In this document: positions 37,820-46,877 of the stretch, in pieces
How the letters are laid out: each line of letters begins with the position of its first letter
Numbering within the stretch: the first letter of the stretch is position 1
NCBI RefSeq assembly: GCF_003007715.1
Contig: NZ_PXNO01000021.1
Coordinates: forward strand, 372,001-436,000
Reading direction: 5' to 3'
DNA length: 64,000 nt
Source: Marinobacter shengliensis
GTDB lineage: Bacteria > Pseudomonadota > Gammaproteobacteria > Pseudomonadales > Oleiphilaceae
Program-made: the position numbers and the translations under genes
Notes under the pieces: generated by a model
The model's input: the letters and a program-made list of their open reading frames with translations, nothing else
Database searches by the model: none
What the model was told of the DNA's origin: nothing

Positions 37820-38764
37820 CTATAGCGGCACCGCCCAGCTGAGCATTGAGTAATAAAGCCCGATGCCGACGAGCACATTGAATGGAAAGGTGACGCCCAG
37901 GGAAGCCAGCATAGCCAGGCCGATATTGGCATCGGGAACGGCGTGGCGAATCGCCACCGGTGCGGCGATGTAGGACGCACTGGCGGTGAGCGTTGCGAGG
38001 ATGACGATAGAGCCGGTGTCGAGCCCGAGCAGGGTGCCCACCGTTAGCCCAGCCACCGACAGCACGGGGGGCATCGCAAGCCCAAACAGTACAACCCGCC
38101 AGTGGATCAGCTTCAGGTTGCGCAGGGTTTCGGCGGCCACCAGCCCCATCTCCAGCAGGAACAGCGACAGAATGACGGAAAACGCACTGGTCAGGGGGGC
38201 GGTGACGCCGGTGCCCTGTCCGGGCCCGTAAAGCGCTCCAATGACCACACCACCCACCAGCAGGATAACGCTTCGGTTGGTCAGGGTTTCCTGCCAGAGC
38301 GGCGTGCCCTTGGAATCGCCCGTGCGTTTGCCAAAACGCCGGTAGAACCAGAGCCCGACCATGATGGCCGGTAACTCCAGAAGTACCAGATAGAGCGTGA
38401 CCTGGCCGCCGGAGCTGAGGCCGCGAGTTTCAACCCACGCCAGGGCGACGGCAAAAGTGCCGGCACTGACCGAGCCATAGTGGGCGGCGAAACTGGCGGT
38501 GTCGGCGATTGAAAGTCCGACGCCGTAACGCAGGATCGGGATCATCAGCAGGGGTAGCGCAAAGCCCAGGCCTGCTACCGCAAGCATTTCCAGAAGCAGG
38601 CCTGGTGCCAGGTTCCCGTACAGGGCCATTCCGCCCTTCAGGCCAATGGTGAGCATCAGCAGCAGGCTGAGAATGTCGTAGGCTTCTCGTGGAATGGACA
38701 GGTCAGATTTGACGGTTCCTGCTACCAGGCCGAGCAGGAAAAACATGACGATGATGTCGGGCAT
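37820..38764 (-). CDS. SbtA-like sodium-dependent bicarbonate transport family permease
   Basis: A 314-residue integral membrane protein with about ten helices arranged as two inverted halves. The segments GLVAGTVKSDL, LLMLTIGLKGG, FAAHYGSVSAGTF and SASYIAAPVAIRHAVP match the DUF897/SbtA family, whose cyanobacterial member takes up bicarbonate with sodium. No SbtB-type PII partner is adjacent, and whether this heterotroph's protein moves bicarbonate is uncertain. Confidence 0.85.
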   Translation of the reverse strand: MPDIIVMFFLLGLVAGTVKSDLSIPREAYDILSLLLMLTIGLKGGMALYGNLAPGLLLEMLAVAGLGFALPLLMIPILRYGVGLSIADTASFAAHYGSVSAGTFAVALAWVETRGLSSGGQVTLYLVLLELPAIMVGLWFYRRFGKRTGDSKGTPLWQETLTNRSVILLVGGVVIGALYGPGQGTGVTAPLTSAFSVILSLFLLEMGLVAAETLRNLKLIHWRVVLFGLAMPPVLSVAGLTVGTLLGLDTGSIVILATLTASASYIAAPVAIRHAVPDANIGLAMLASLGVTFPFNVLVGIGLYYSMLSWAVPL

Positions 38765-38887
38765 GTGTCAGCTGTTGCGTTTTGAATGGTGCTGGAGTTG
38801 TTACCTACTATGGATCAGTTTAGGGGGATGGGCGCCCAAGTCAATTAAACCATTACCGGATTGCGATAACGGATCTTCGGTCGCCAC

Positions 38888-38915
38888 AAAAAACGGAGGC
38901 AACCTGCCTCCGTTT
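38888..38915. terminator. Intrinsic terminator after chrR, possibly bidirectional
   Basis: Stem ACGGAGGCA (38893-38901), loop ACC, TGCCTCCGT (38905-38913), with A-run upstream and TTT downstream on the plus strand. On the minus strand it ends in six T, directly after the chrR stop at 38939. Confidence 0.8.
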
Positions 38916-38938
38916 CTCACTGGACTGATCAACTAAAC

Positions 38939-39577
38939 TTACCGAATGAACGGATTCAACATCCTGGTGAAGGTGCCCGTCAGCTTGACCGGGGCGCTCA
39001 GCACAGACAAGGTAATGCAGTCTTCACACCCTACGGCAACGGGCCTGTGCTCGTCCTGCTCATTCAACACCACGAAATCCCATTGGTTGAACACGCCCTT
39101 CTGGTCGGCGAACGCACCCTGCAGCACGATCGTTGTCTCATCACCGCGGTGTGTGTGGGCCGGGGCCTTGCCGCCTGCCACCAGTTTCTGCAGTACCACC
39201 CGCTCACCCTGACCGGGAAACTTTTCCGAAATATCCAGTACGCTGACATCGCCCAGCTGACGTTTCCAGGGCAGCTCGTTGATGTCCTGACCAAGCAACT
39301 TCTGCAGCGGGCTCAATCGCGGTGCCTGCACAACCGGTGAAGTATCTTGGGGTGCTGAGTCAATACGTGCCATCAACTGCTCGAAACTGCTATCCGACAC
39401 AGTGACCTTGGGCTGCTGTTCCATCATCACCGCGCCCAGGCTGTTCAGGGTGTCCACCCGGCTCCGACAGTGTGGGCACTGCTCAAGGTGCAGCCGGATG
39501 CAAAGAGCATGGGGCTCGGTCAGATTGCCAGCGCTGTACTCCATCAGGCTGAGGCTGTCGGGGTGGTGCCGTGTCAT
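38939..39577 (-). CDS. chrR: ChrR-type zinc anti-sigma factor with cupin domain
   Basis: A 212-residue protein. The N-terminal zinc anti-sigma domain has His30, Cys34 and Cys37 in HLEQCPHC plus an upstream His at 4 or 5, the expected H-x25-H-x3-C-x2-C pattern. A C-terminal cupin (about 110-200) has the metal-binding HTHRGDETTIVL motif, typical of ChrR. In Rhodobacter ChrR releases RpoE in response to singlet oxygen. The start overlaps the sigma gene stop (39574-39577), the usual arrangement for a cognate pair. Confidence 0.92.
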   Translation of the reverse strand: MTRHHPDSLSLMEYSAGNLTEPHALCIRLHLEQCPHCRSRVDTLNSLGAVMMEQQPKVTVSDSSFEQLMARIDSAPQDTSPVVQAPRLSPLQKLLGQDINELPWKRQLGDVSVLDISEKFPGQGERVVLQKLVAGGKAPAHTHRGDETTIVLQGAFADQKGVFNQWDFVVLNEQDEHRPVAVGCEDCITLSVLSAPVKLTGTFTRMLNPFIR

Positions 39578-40173
39578 ACGTTCTGATCCTGCAAAATCAC
39601 TTTTAACTTGTTCAACGCCAGGCGTACCCGGCTCTTCACGGTTCCCAGGGGGATCTGAAGTTCATCCGCCACCATCTGGTGAGACTTATGCTCCATGTAC
39701 ACCTTGGCGATGACGGTAATCTGCTCTTCCGGTAACTGGCTGAGAGACTCACGAATCCGGCGCTCTGACATCAAACGGTGCAGGGACGTCACCGGCTCAT
39801 CCTCATTATCGCCAGGAATCTGCCACAGATCCTCGGTTTCCACTGCCATTTCAGCGCTGGTCCGCTGCATTTTCCGCAGCATATCAATCCGCTGGTTACG
39901 GGCAATGGTAAAGATCCAGGTAGACGCCGCAGCCTTACGCCAGTCATACAGGCAGGAGCGGCGCCAAATGGAAATGAACACTTCCTGCACCAGTTCCTCG
40001 GCGTGGCTGGCCATGCCGTTAGAAATGGCGTAGTACTTTATCTGCGGCGCAAAGTGTTCGAACAAAGCGTGGTATGCAGCTCTATCCTGGTGTTTGCCTA
40101 CTTTTTCCAGCAAGACACCCCAAGGGTCTTTTCGGCCCTCGGCTTTCGCTGGTTGCTGATCCAGTGTGGTCAC
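39574..40173 (-). CDS. ECF RNA polymerase sigma factor (ChrR-associated, RpoE/ECF11-like)
   Basis: An ECF sigma factor of about 199 residues. Region 2 shows ELVQEVFISIWRRSCLYDW and TWIFTIARNQRIDMLRK; region 4 shows the helix-turn-helix SHQMVADELQIPLGTVKSRVRLALNKLK. The frame opens to 40230, with ATGs at 40221 and 40218, but a GTG at 40173 has a strong AAGGAG six bases upstream, so I favour it. Paired with chrR in one operon, it most likely drives an oxidative or singlet-oxygen response. Confidence 0.92.
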   Translation of the reverse strand: MTTLDQQPAKAEGRKDPWGVLLEKVGKHQDRAAYHALFEHFAPQIKYYAISNGMASHAEELVQEVFISIWRRSCLYDWRKAAASTWIFTIARNQRIDMLRKMQRTSAEMAVETEDLWQIPGDNEDEPVTSLHRLMSERRIRESLSQLPEEQITVIAKVYMEHKSHQMVADELQIPLGTVKSRVRLALNKLKVILQDQNV

Positions 40174-40254
40174 CGGACGCTCCTTGACAGTCGCATGAGT
40201 TGAGCTGATTACAGTCATCATTCTAGGCACTCGCCGCTGGTTTGTCAGTCTGGT

Positions 40255-40284
40255 TATTTACGGGAGGCTGCAAGAAGTGGATTG
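40255..40284 (-). promoter_or_regulatory. Putative autoregulated ECF promoter of the sigma/chrR operon
   Basis: On the minus strand CAATCC (40284-40279), exactly 18 bases, then TAAATA (40260-40255). This resembles the TGATCC-N18-TA(A/T)(A/G)TA pattern I recall for RpoE-ChrR promoters, with two mismatches in the -35. It lies upstream of every possible sigma-gene start. Confidence 0.45.
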
Positions 40285-40400
40285 CCTTGAGTGAAAAAAA
40301 TCTGGCCGCATTGTCGGCGGAGTTGTGTCAGTGGAGTGATTGCCGGATCCCAGAGCAGGCGCTAGTCTGACAACCATAATAACGACTCAAAGTTCAAACC

Positions 40401-41447
40401 ATGAACGCACTGCTTTCCGGCGGCACCCTGCCGGTTATCCGGGCCCATTACGCCGAGATTCTTTGCCAGCTGGCAGAGGAGCGGGGTGTTGCCCAGCAAG
40501 AGCTGGTCAGCGCTGCCGGTATCCGCCAGCCACAGCTGAGCCACCCGGATAATTTCATTACCCTGGACCAGTTCACTGAGCTGTGTCGTCAAGCCTTTGT
40601 TCGCTGCAAGGACGACAGCCTGGGGCTGGAGTTTGGCCGGCGCCTGAAATTTACCGCCCATGGTGCGCTGTCTCAGGCCGCCATCAGCTGCGACACGCTC
40701 GAGCAGGCGCTGCGGGTGTTGATCAAATATTTCCGGATTCGTTTTGCCTACATGGCCCTGTCGTTTTTTATCGAAGGCGATGAAGCTGTCATTCAGCTCG
40801 ATATCAAGCACGACACCCGGGATTTACATCGTTTCAACATCGAGGTGGTCCTGGCTTCCCTGATGGAAGTGAACAACCTGCTGTTTGGTCAGCGGTTGTT
40901 GGAGGGCGGGCGGTGCCTGGTGGACTACGAGCAGCCAGCCAATGTGGGGCCTTACCAGCCGCTGTTTGGCAATGCCGTGAGTTTCTGCACCGGTGTTAAC
41001 CAGCTCCGCTTCCAAAAGCAGTTTCTGAACCTGCCGTTATCGTTGTCCAATCCTGTGGCTCGTCGCGTGGCTGAGGCTCAATGCGAGGAAGAAATGCGGC
41101 AGATGGAGGCATCCACCTCGGTCACGGAACGAGTAGTCAGGATGCTGGAATCGATTCGTGACGGCCGCCTGTTGAGTCTGGAGGATTTGGCCGGGCAGTT
41201 ACATGTGTCTGCTCGCACTCTGCGGCGCCAGCTGGCTGCAGAAGGCGCCCGTTTCCAGCTGCTACAGGAAACCGTGCGCCATCAACGTGCGCTGGATTGT
41301 CTAAGGCGACACTCACCCCTGAGTATCGACGACATTGCGGAACACCTGGGTTACAGCGACCCGTCCAATTTTGGCCGGGCCTTTCGCAAGTGGGAGGGTA
41401 TCTCACCCTCGGCCTGGCGTCGGCTACACCAGGCCGAGGGCGACTGA
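40401..41447 (+). CDS. AraC-family transcription regulator
   Basis: A 348-residue regulator with an N-terminal arabinose-binding-type domain (about 20-215) and a C-terminal AraC DNA-binding domain with LAGQLHVSARTLRRQLAAEG and IAEHLGYSDPSNFGRAFRKWEG. It is related in layout to the AraC regulator at 29137-30177 but clearly distinct in sequence. It is divergent from the sigma/chrR operon and convergent with speA; no obvious target gene is attached. Confidence 0.9.
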   Translation: MNALLSGGTLPVIRAHYAEILCQLAEERGVAQQELVSAAGIRQPQLSHPDNFITLDQFTELCRQAFVRCKDDSLGLEFGRRLKFTAHGALSQAAISCDTLEQALRVLIKYFRIRFAYMALSFFIEGDEAVIQLDIKHDTRDLHRFNIEVVLASLMEVNNLLFGQRLLEGGRCLVDYEQPANVGPYQPLFGNAVSFCTGVNQLRFQKQFLNLPLSLSNPVARRVAEAQCEEEMRQMEASTSVTERVVRMLESIRDGRLLSLEDLAGQLHVSARTLRRQLAAEGARFQLLQETVRHQRALDCLRRHSPLSIDDIAEHLGYSDPSNFGRAFRKWEGISPSAWRRLHQAEGD

Positions 41448-41450
41448 AGG

Positions 41451-43361
41451 CTATTCCTCCAGGTAAGTGTAGCCCTCAAGACCGGCTTTCAGTTCGCCCA
41501 GTAATCGGTCCTGTGTGGATTTATCCAGGTTGCTGGCGGCAAACTTATCCTGGTAGGACTTGATCAGGTTCTCCGGTTCAAAGTTGACGTAACGAAGTAC
41601 CTTGGCGACGGTGTCGCCGGTAATGGGCTTGCCAATGTCATACTCGCCCTGGTCGTTCAGCCGCACATCCACCGAGTGGGTATCGCCGAAAAGGTTGTGC
41701 ATGTCTCCCAGGATCTCCTGATAGGCGCCGGTCATGAAGAACCCCATCAGCAGTGGCTCGCCCTCCTTTTCCTCCGGCAATGCCAGGGTGGTTTCGATGC
41801 CCTGGCCGTCCACGTACTGGTCAATCCGGCCATCCGAATCACAGGTAATGTCCTGAATCACCGCGCGCCGGCTCAGCGGACGGTTCAGGCCATTGATCGG
41901 CATCACCGGAAAGATCTGGTCAATGCCCCAGACATCCGGCAGGGACTGGAACAGGGAAAAGTTAACAAAGAGCTTTTCAGCAAGCTTTTCGTTGAGTTCG
42001 TCGATGATTTCCCGGTGCGCCCGGCTGCCGCTGTCCAGCTGAACCCGAAGCAGGCGGCAGCAGGTGGTGTAGAGAGTCTCGGCCTGGGCTCGCTCGCTGA
42101 GTGACAGCAGACCATGGGCGAACTGGGCGTGGACATCGTTCATCGCATGCAGCACATCGTGGTAAATCTCGGCCAGTGACCGGGGTGAGTGATCATCCTG
42201 CAGGCTGAGAAGGTCGCGCCAAAGGTCATGCAGTGGTGCTGGTGCGTCTGCTTCGGGCTCAGTGACTTCCCGATGGTCTGGAGATTCCCGATCAATCACG
42301 TTGGTGACCAGAACCGAGTGGTGGGCTGTGAGGGCACGGCCGGATTCACTGATCAGGTCCGGGTGGGGAATGCCTTGGCGATCGCATTCGGCTTGCAGCA
42401 CATGCACCACGTTATAGGCGTATTCAAACACGCTGTAATTCATTGAGCAGCTGCTGCGGGAGCGGGTGCCCTCATAGTCCACGCCCAGGCCGCCGCCGAT
42501 ATCCACGGTGCCGACGGGTGCGCCCAAATGGTGCAGTTCTGTGTAGAAGCGGGCGCATTCCTTCAGGCCGGTCTGGATATCGCGGATGTTGGCAATTTGT
42601 GAACCCAGGTGAAAGTGCAGCAGCTGCAGGGTACCCAAAGCGCCGGCCTGTTTAAGGGTATTGACCACATCCAGAACCTGGCTGGCGGACAACCCGAACT
42701 TGGATTTTTCGCCGCCGGTGTTCTGCCAGTTACCTTTGCCAATGGTGGCCAATCGTGCCCGCACTCCAATCAGCGGTGATACCTCAAGACGCTCAGCCTC
42801 TTCCAGTATCAGCGGCAGCTCCGATTGCTTCTCCACCACGATAAACACCCGGTGGCCCAGCTTCTGGCCGATCAGGGCCAGGCGAATGTACTCACGGTCT
42901 TTATAGCCGTTGCAGACAATCACTGACCCCGCCTTGGGGGCAAGGGCCAATACCGCCATCAATTCCGGCTTGCTACCGGCTTCGAGCCCGACCTGTCCGG
43001 CCGAGGCGGCGGGTTGTGCCGCCAACAGCTCTTCCACAACCCGTCGCTGCTGGTTCACTTTGATCGGGTAGACCGCGGTATAGCGGCCCTGGTAGCCCTG
43101 TTCAGCGGTCACCTTGTTGAAGGCGCCGCAAAGCTTGTTCACCCGGTCGTGCAGTATGTCGGTAAAACGGATCAGTACCGGCAGGGCAACGCCGGACTCG
43201 GCCAGAGACCGGGTCAGGTCAGGAAGGTTGATTTGGGCTGCTGTCCGCCCCCGGTCTGGGCAGATCTCGACTTCACCCCTGGGAGTCACCGCGATGTAGC
43301 CATCACTCCAGTGAGCGATGTTATAAACCTTGTGGGCAGGTAAGGCTGTGGTTTCAGGCAT
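41451..43361 (-). CDS. speA: Biosynthetic arginine decarboxylase
   Basis: A 636-residue PLP enzyme making agmatine from arginine, first step of the arginine route to putrescine. PLP lysine in VYPIKVNQQ (Lys101), the LHFHLGSQIAN segment and the phosphate-binding DIGGGLGVDYEG are visible. Length and the large insertion are typical of SpeA rather than the inducible AdiA type. It is divergent from speE, which uses the pathway's end product putrescine; a speB-type or aguA/aguB gene is not in the window. Confidence 0.96.
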   Translation of the reverse strand: MPETTALPAHKVYNIAHWSDGYIAVTPRGEVEICPDRGRTAAQINLPDLTRSLAESGVALPVLIRFTDILHDRVNKLCGAFNKVTAEQGYQGRYTAVYPIKVNQQRRVVEELLAAQPAASAGQVGLEAGSKPELMAVLALAPKAGSVIVCNGYKDREYIRLALIGQKLGHRVFIVVEKQSELPLILEEAERLEVSPLIGVRARLATIGKGNWQNTGGEKSKFGLSASQVLDVVNTLKQAGALGTLQLLHFHLGSQIANIRDIQTGLKECARFYTELHHLGAPVGTVDIGGGLGVDYEGTRSRSSCSMNYSVFEYAYNVVHVLQAECDRQGIPHPDLISESGRALTAHHSVLVTNVIDRESPDHREVTEPEADAPAPLHDLWRDLLSLQDDHSPRSLAEIYHDVLHAMNDVHAQFAHGLLSLSERAQAETLYTTCCRLLRVQLDSGSRAHREIIDELNEKLAEKLFVNFSLFQSLPDVWGIDQIFPVMPINGLNRPLSRRAVIQDITCDSDGRIDQYVDGQGIETTLALPEEKEGEPLLMGFFMTGAYQEILGDMHNLFGDTHSVDVRLNDQGEYDIGKPITGDTVAKVLRYVNFEPENLIKSYQDKFAASNLDKSTQDRLLGELKAGLEGYTYLEE

Positions 43362-43507
43362 TGTTGCTATCCTGTCAGGAAACCGGAATGGCCCGCAGGC
43401 CGTTGTCAGGCTGCATTGTAGGACCTGACAGGCCGGATCGAAAGGATTGCCGGGCCACGAGTGGCCTGAAATGTGAAAAATACGTGGCGGCGAAGGGGAA
43501 TAGTACT

Positions 43508-43535
43508 TTGGCTATGGCCGTGGGCCCCCTACAAT
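43508..43535 (+). promoter_or_regulatory. Putative sigma-70 promoter for speE
   Basis: TTGGCT (43508-43513), 16 bases, TACAAT (43530-43535), 56 bases upstream of the speE ATG, which is preceded by GGGAGG. Confidence 0.55.
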
Positions 43536-43590
43536 ACGCCCCTTTGAACAGGCCCCGACCCCGTGGTGGCGCAATGAATGGGAGGTACAG

Positions 43591-44472
43591 ATGACGGTAT
43601 TGAACGAAGGCTGGTTTACCGAGGTATTCCAGGATCAGGGCACGGCATTTTCCCTGCAGGTCAAGCGCAAGCTGCACGAAGAGCAGACGCCGTTCCAGAA
43701 GCTGGAAATCTATGAAACGGAAACCTTTGGCAACCTGATGGTGCTGGACGGTTGCGTGATGCTGACCACCCGTGACAACTTTCTGTACCACGAGATGATG
43801 ACCCATCCTGCGTTGTTCACTCACAAGAACCCGAAGAAAGTGGTGATAGTGGGCGGTGGAGATTGCGGAACCCTGAAGGAAGTGCTCAAGCACCCCGGTG
43901 TCGAGGAGGCCTGGCAGGTGGAAATCGACGAGCGGGTTACCCGCATGTCGGAAAAATACTTTCCGGAGTTGTGTGAGGCCAATAATGACCCCCGGGCAAA
44001 TTTCTTTTTTGGCGACGGTATCAAGTGGATGCGGGATATTGAGCCCAACAGCATCGACCTGCTGATTATCGACAGTACCGACCCGGTGGGCCCCGCCGAA
44101 GGCTTGTTTGCCCTGGATTTCTACCGGGACGCCATGGCGGCGCTTCGGGAGGGCGGCATTATTGTGCAGCAAAGTGAATCGCCGCTGTTGCACACGGACA
44201 GCATCATCAAGGACATCCACAGCGATATGCAGAAGGCCGGCTTCGGCCACGTACAGACTTTGCCGTTCCCTCAGCCTGTCTACCCGACCGGGTGGTGGAG
44301 CTGCACCATGGGTAGCAAGGATAACCCGCTGAAGTATTTCCGTGAGGAAGACGCCAACAACCGCCCGTTCGTGACCCGCTATTACAACGCCGGCATTCAC
44401 CACGGAGCCCTGGCGATGCCTCAGTTTATGGTGGATGCGCTGGAAGACGCGGTGCGTCCCGAAGAGGCCTGA
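43591..44472 (+). CDS. speE: Spermidine synthase (polyamine aminopropyltransferase)
   Basis: Transfers an aminopropyl group from decarboxylated SAM to putrescine. The 293-residue protein has the SAM-binding VVIVGGGDCGTLKEVLKH, the LLIIDSTDPVGPAEGLF catalytic segment with the conserved Asp, and the YPTGWWSCTMGSK substrate region. ATG at 43591 follows GGGAGG. A second residue pattern of interest is GGGDCG where many enzymes have GGGDGG; this variation occurs in the family. Confidence 0.96.
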   Translation: MTVLNEGWFTEVFQDQGTAFSLQVKRKLHEEQTPFQKLEIYETETFGNLMVLDGCVMLTTRDNFLYHEMMTHPALFTHKNPKKVVIVGGGDCGTLKEVLKHPGVEEAWQVEIDERVTRMSEKYFPELCEANNDPRANFFFGDGIKWMRDIEPNSIDLLIIDSTDPVGPAEGLFALDFYRDAMAALREGGIIVQQSESPLLHTDSIIKDIHSDMQKAGFGHVQTLPFPQPVYPTGWWSCTMGSKDNPLKYFREEDANNRPFVTRYYNAGIHHGALAMPQFMVDALEDAVRPEEA

Positions 44473-44478
44473 CAAAAA

Positions 44479-44507
44479 TTAGACAGCTCCGCACTCTGAG
44501 CTATGCT
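44479..44507 (+). promoter_or_regulatory. Putative sigma-70 promoter for the DUF6316 gene
   Basis: TTAGAC (44479-44484), 17 bases, TATGCT (44502-44507), upstream of the small gene starting at 44565. Confidence 0.5.
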
Positions 44508-44564
44508 GAAACAGTGTGGTCATTTATTGATCATCGTGCTGTGTTCGGAGTGAAAGGAGTTGTT

Positions 44565-44759
44565 ATGGAAACGCGCAAAGGTGAACAGGATCGTCACTGG
44601 TTTCGTAGTGAGCGGTTCTCGTTGGTCAACGGACAGTGGTTTTTCCAGACTCGCGAGGGCTCGATCCAGGGGCCGTTTGACAGTGTCCACGAAGCGGAAA
44701 TGGAATTGATGTTGTATCTGCGGCACGCGGATGACCAATTGTTCCAGGGCGTCTGTTAG
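44565..44759 (+). CDS. DUF6316 family small protein
   Basis: A 64-residue protein with ATG at 44565 preceded by AAAGGAG. The motifs HWFRSERF, GQWFFQTREG and GPFDSVHEAEMEL match a small family (DUF6316 as I recall) with a tryptophan-rich core resembling GYF-like or DUF-type binding modules. Function unknown. Terminator directly downstream. Confidence 0.75.
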   Translation: METRKGEQDRHWFRSERFSLVNGQWFFQTREGSIQGPFDSVHEAEMELMLYLRHADDQLFQGVC

Positions 44760-44780
44760 TGACGGAGCGCCAGGAACAGA

Positions 44781-44814
44781 AACAAGAAGGGCGCCGTTTG
44801 GCGCCCTTCTTGTT
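44781..44814. terminator. Bidirectional intrinsic terminator
   Basis: A perfect 15-bp stem (44781-44795 with 44800-44814) around the loop GTTT, with T-rich ends in both directions. It serves the convergent DUF6316 and amtB genes. Confidence 0.92.
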
Positions 44815-44835
44815 TTTCGTGGTTGTCAGGCTGGC

Positions 44836-46083
44836 TTACTGCTTGCCGCTGACAAACTCTGGATAGGCTTCCATGCCACACTCGGAGTAATCCACACCCT
44901 CGTATTCGTCTTCTTCGGATACCCGGATGCCCATGACCGCCTTGAGAATGCTCCACACGATCAGGCTGGTCACGAAGACCCAGACAAAGATGGTGATGGC
45001 GCCGATGATCTGGCCGCTGAAGCTGGCGTCGCCGTTGGTAACCGGCACCAGCAGCAGGCCGAGCAGACCGCAGACGCCGTGAACAGAGATGGCACCGACG
45101 GGGTCATCAATGCGCAGCTTGTCCAGGGTCACAATGCTTACCACCACCAGCAGGCCACCGAAGGCACCGAAGATGGTTGCCAGCAGCGGAGTGGGGGTGT
45201 CCGGGCCGGCAGTGATGGTCACCAGACCAGCCAGTGCACCGTTCAGGAGCATGGTCAGGTCAGCTTTGCCAAACATCAGTCGGGCAAGGATCAGAGCTGC
45301 GAGACCGCCACCAGCCGCTGCGGCGTTGGTGTTCATGAATACAATGGCGACGTCGTTAGCGGATTCTGCGGAAGCAGTCGCCAGAACCGAGCCACCATTG
45401 AAGCCGAACCAGCCCATCCACAGGATGAAGGTACCCAGAGTGGCCAGGGGCAGGTTGGCGCCGGGAATGGCGCGGATCTCACCGTTCGGGCCGTATTTGC
45501 CTTTACGGGCGCCCAGCAGCAGGACGCCAGCCAGGGCCGCAGCTGCGCCAGCCATGTGTACGATGCCAGAGCCGGCAAAGTCACTGAAGCCAAGATCGCC
45601 CAGGTTGTACATGCCGAAGACGTCAGCTTCGCCCCAGGTCCAGGCGCCTTCCATCGGGTAGATGAAACCGGTCATGACCACAGCGAAGATCAGGAATGCC
45701 CAGAGCTTCATGCGCTCGGCCACGGCACCGGATACGATGGACATGGCTGTAGCAACGAAGACCACCTGGAAGAAGAAGTCAGCGGATGGCGCGTAGGTTG
45801 CTGCAGCCTCATACTCGAAGCCTTCTTCAACGCCCATGCCAGTGATGCCGCTCAGGAAGGTGCCGCCACCGTACATGATCGCGTAGCCGCAGACCATGTA
45901 CATGGTGCAGGCAACGGCGTACAGGGCGACGTTCTTGGTCAGAATTTCAGTGGTGTTCTTTGAGCGCACCAGGCCGGACTCGAGCATGGCAAAGCCTGCT
46001 GCCATCCACATGACCAATGCGCCACACACGAGGAAGTAAAACGTATCTAATGCGTACTGTATTTCAAAAACAGTGCTTTCCAT
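44836..46083 (-). CDS. amtB: Ammonium transporter
   Basis: A 415-residue Amt channel with about eleven membrane helices. Family motifs seen are CGALVMWMAAGFAMLESGLVR near the N-terminus, GSGIVHMAGAAAALAG in the middle and the pore histidine region VHGVCGLLGLL. The ATG at 46083 gives the normal start; an ATG 18 bases upstream is open too. It is preceded by glnK, whose PII product plugs Amt channels under nitrogen excess. Both are expressed from the sigma-54 promoter upstream of glnK. Confidence 0.94.
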   Translation of the reverse strand: MESTVFEIQYALDTFYFLVCGALVMWMAAGFAMLESGLVRSKNTTEILTKNVALYAVACTMYMVCGYAIMYGGGTFLSGITGMGVEEGFEYEAAATYAPSADFFFQVVFVATAMSIVSGAVAERMKLWAFLIFAVVMTGFIYPMEGAWTWGEADVFGMYNLGDLGFSDFAGSGIVHMAGAAAALAGVLLLGARKGKYGPNGEIRAIPGANLPLATLGTFILWMGWFGFNGGSVLATASAESANDVAIVFMNTNAAAAGGGLAALILARLMFGKADLTMLLNGALAGLVTITAGPDTPTPLLATIFGAFGGLLVVVSIVTLDKLRIDDPVGAISVHGVCGLLGLLLVPVTNGDASFSGQIIGAITIFVWVFVTSLIVWSILKAVMGIRVSEEDEYEGVDYSECGMEAYPEFVSGKQ

Positions 46084-46154
46084 AGGAGGCCCTCCGCACA
46101 AGGCTCTTAGGTTATAAATTTTTTGCGTTGGCTTTTTTCAGAGTCAGTCTGCTG

Positions 46155-46601
<447 letters not shown>

Positions 46602-46604
46602 TTA

Positions 46605-46620
46605 GCATCGGGTGTGCCAA
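46605..46620 (-). promoter_or_regulatory. Sigma-54 promoter of glnK-amtB
   Basis: On the minus strand TTGGCACACCCGATGC: GG and GC are exactly ten bases apart (TGGCAC-N5-ATGC), one change from consensus TTGC. Transcription would start about 100 bases before the glnK ATG. Confidence 0.8.
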
Positions 46621-46683
46621 CGCAAAAAAAATGTTTTAAATCAGTTTGTTGGTTATATCCTGTTCCAGAATGGCGCAATAACG

Positions 46684-46700
46684 CGCACCAACTTGGTGCG
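46684..46700. promoter_or_regulatory. NtrC-type enhancer site
   Basis: CGCACCAACTTGGTGCG is a near-perfect palindrome matching NtrC sites (TGCACC-N5-GGTGCA) except at the outermost base of each arm. Its centre is about 100 bases upstream of the predicted glnK start site, a normal enhancer distance. The stretch 46494-46877 otherwise holds the sigma-54 promoter and a TATAAT box (46757-46762) facing ubiK. Confidence 0.75.
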
Positions 46701-46756
46701 ATGAGCCCGCCCTTGGCTCAAAAAAGAGCATGTTCGGGTTAGCCATCCGCCGCCAT

Positions 46757-46762
46757 TATAAT
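46757..46762 (+). promoter_or_regulatory. Perfect -10 box upstream of ubiK
   Basis: TATAAT 115 bases before the ubiK ATG. The best -35 at suitable spacing (TTCGGG, 46733-46738, 18 bases) is weak, so the promoter is tentative. Confidence 0.4.
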
Positions 46763-46877
46763 GCGGACAGGGCACAGTATGGCAGGGGCGGCGGTGTGAT
46801 ACACTCCCACCAAAGCGGATAGCGACTCAGCCACGGCGTTTGCCGCGTCGGGAAACAGAGACTCTCAGAGGTGATTT

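Noticed and set aside
43375..44475. Minus-strand open frame of 366 residues
   Set aside because: Antisense to speE; the SAM-binding motifs belong to the plus strand.
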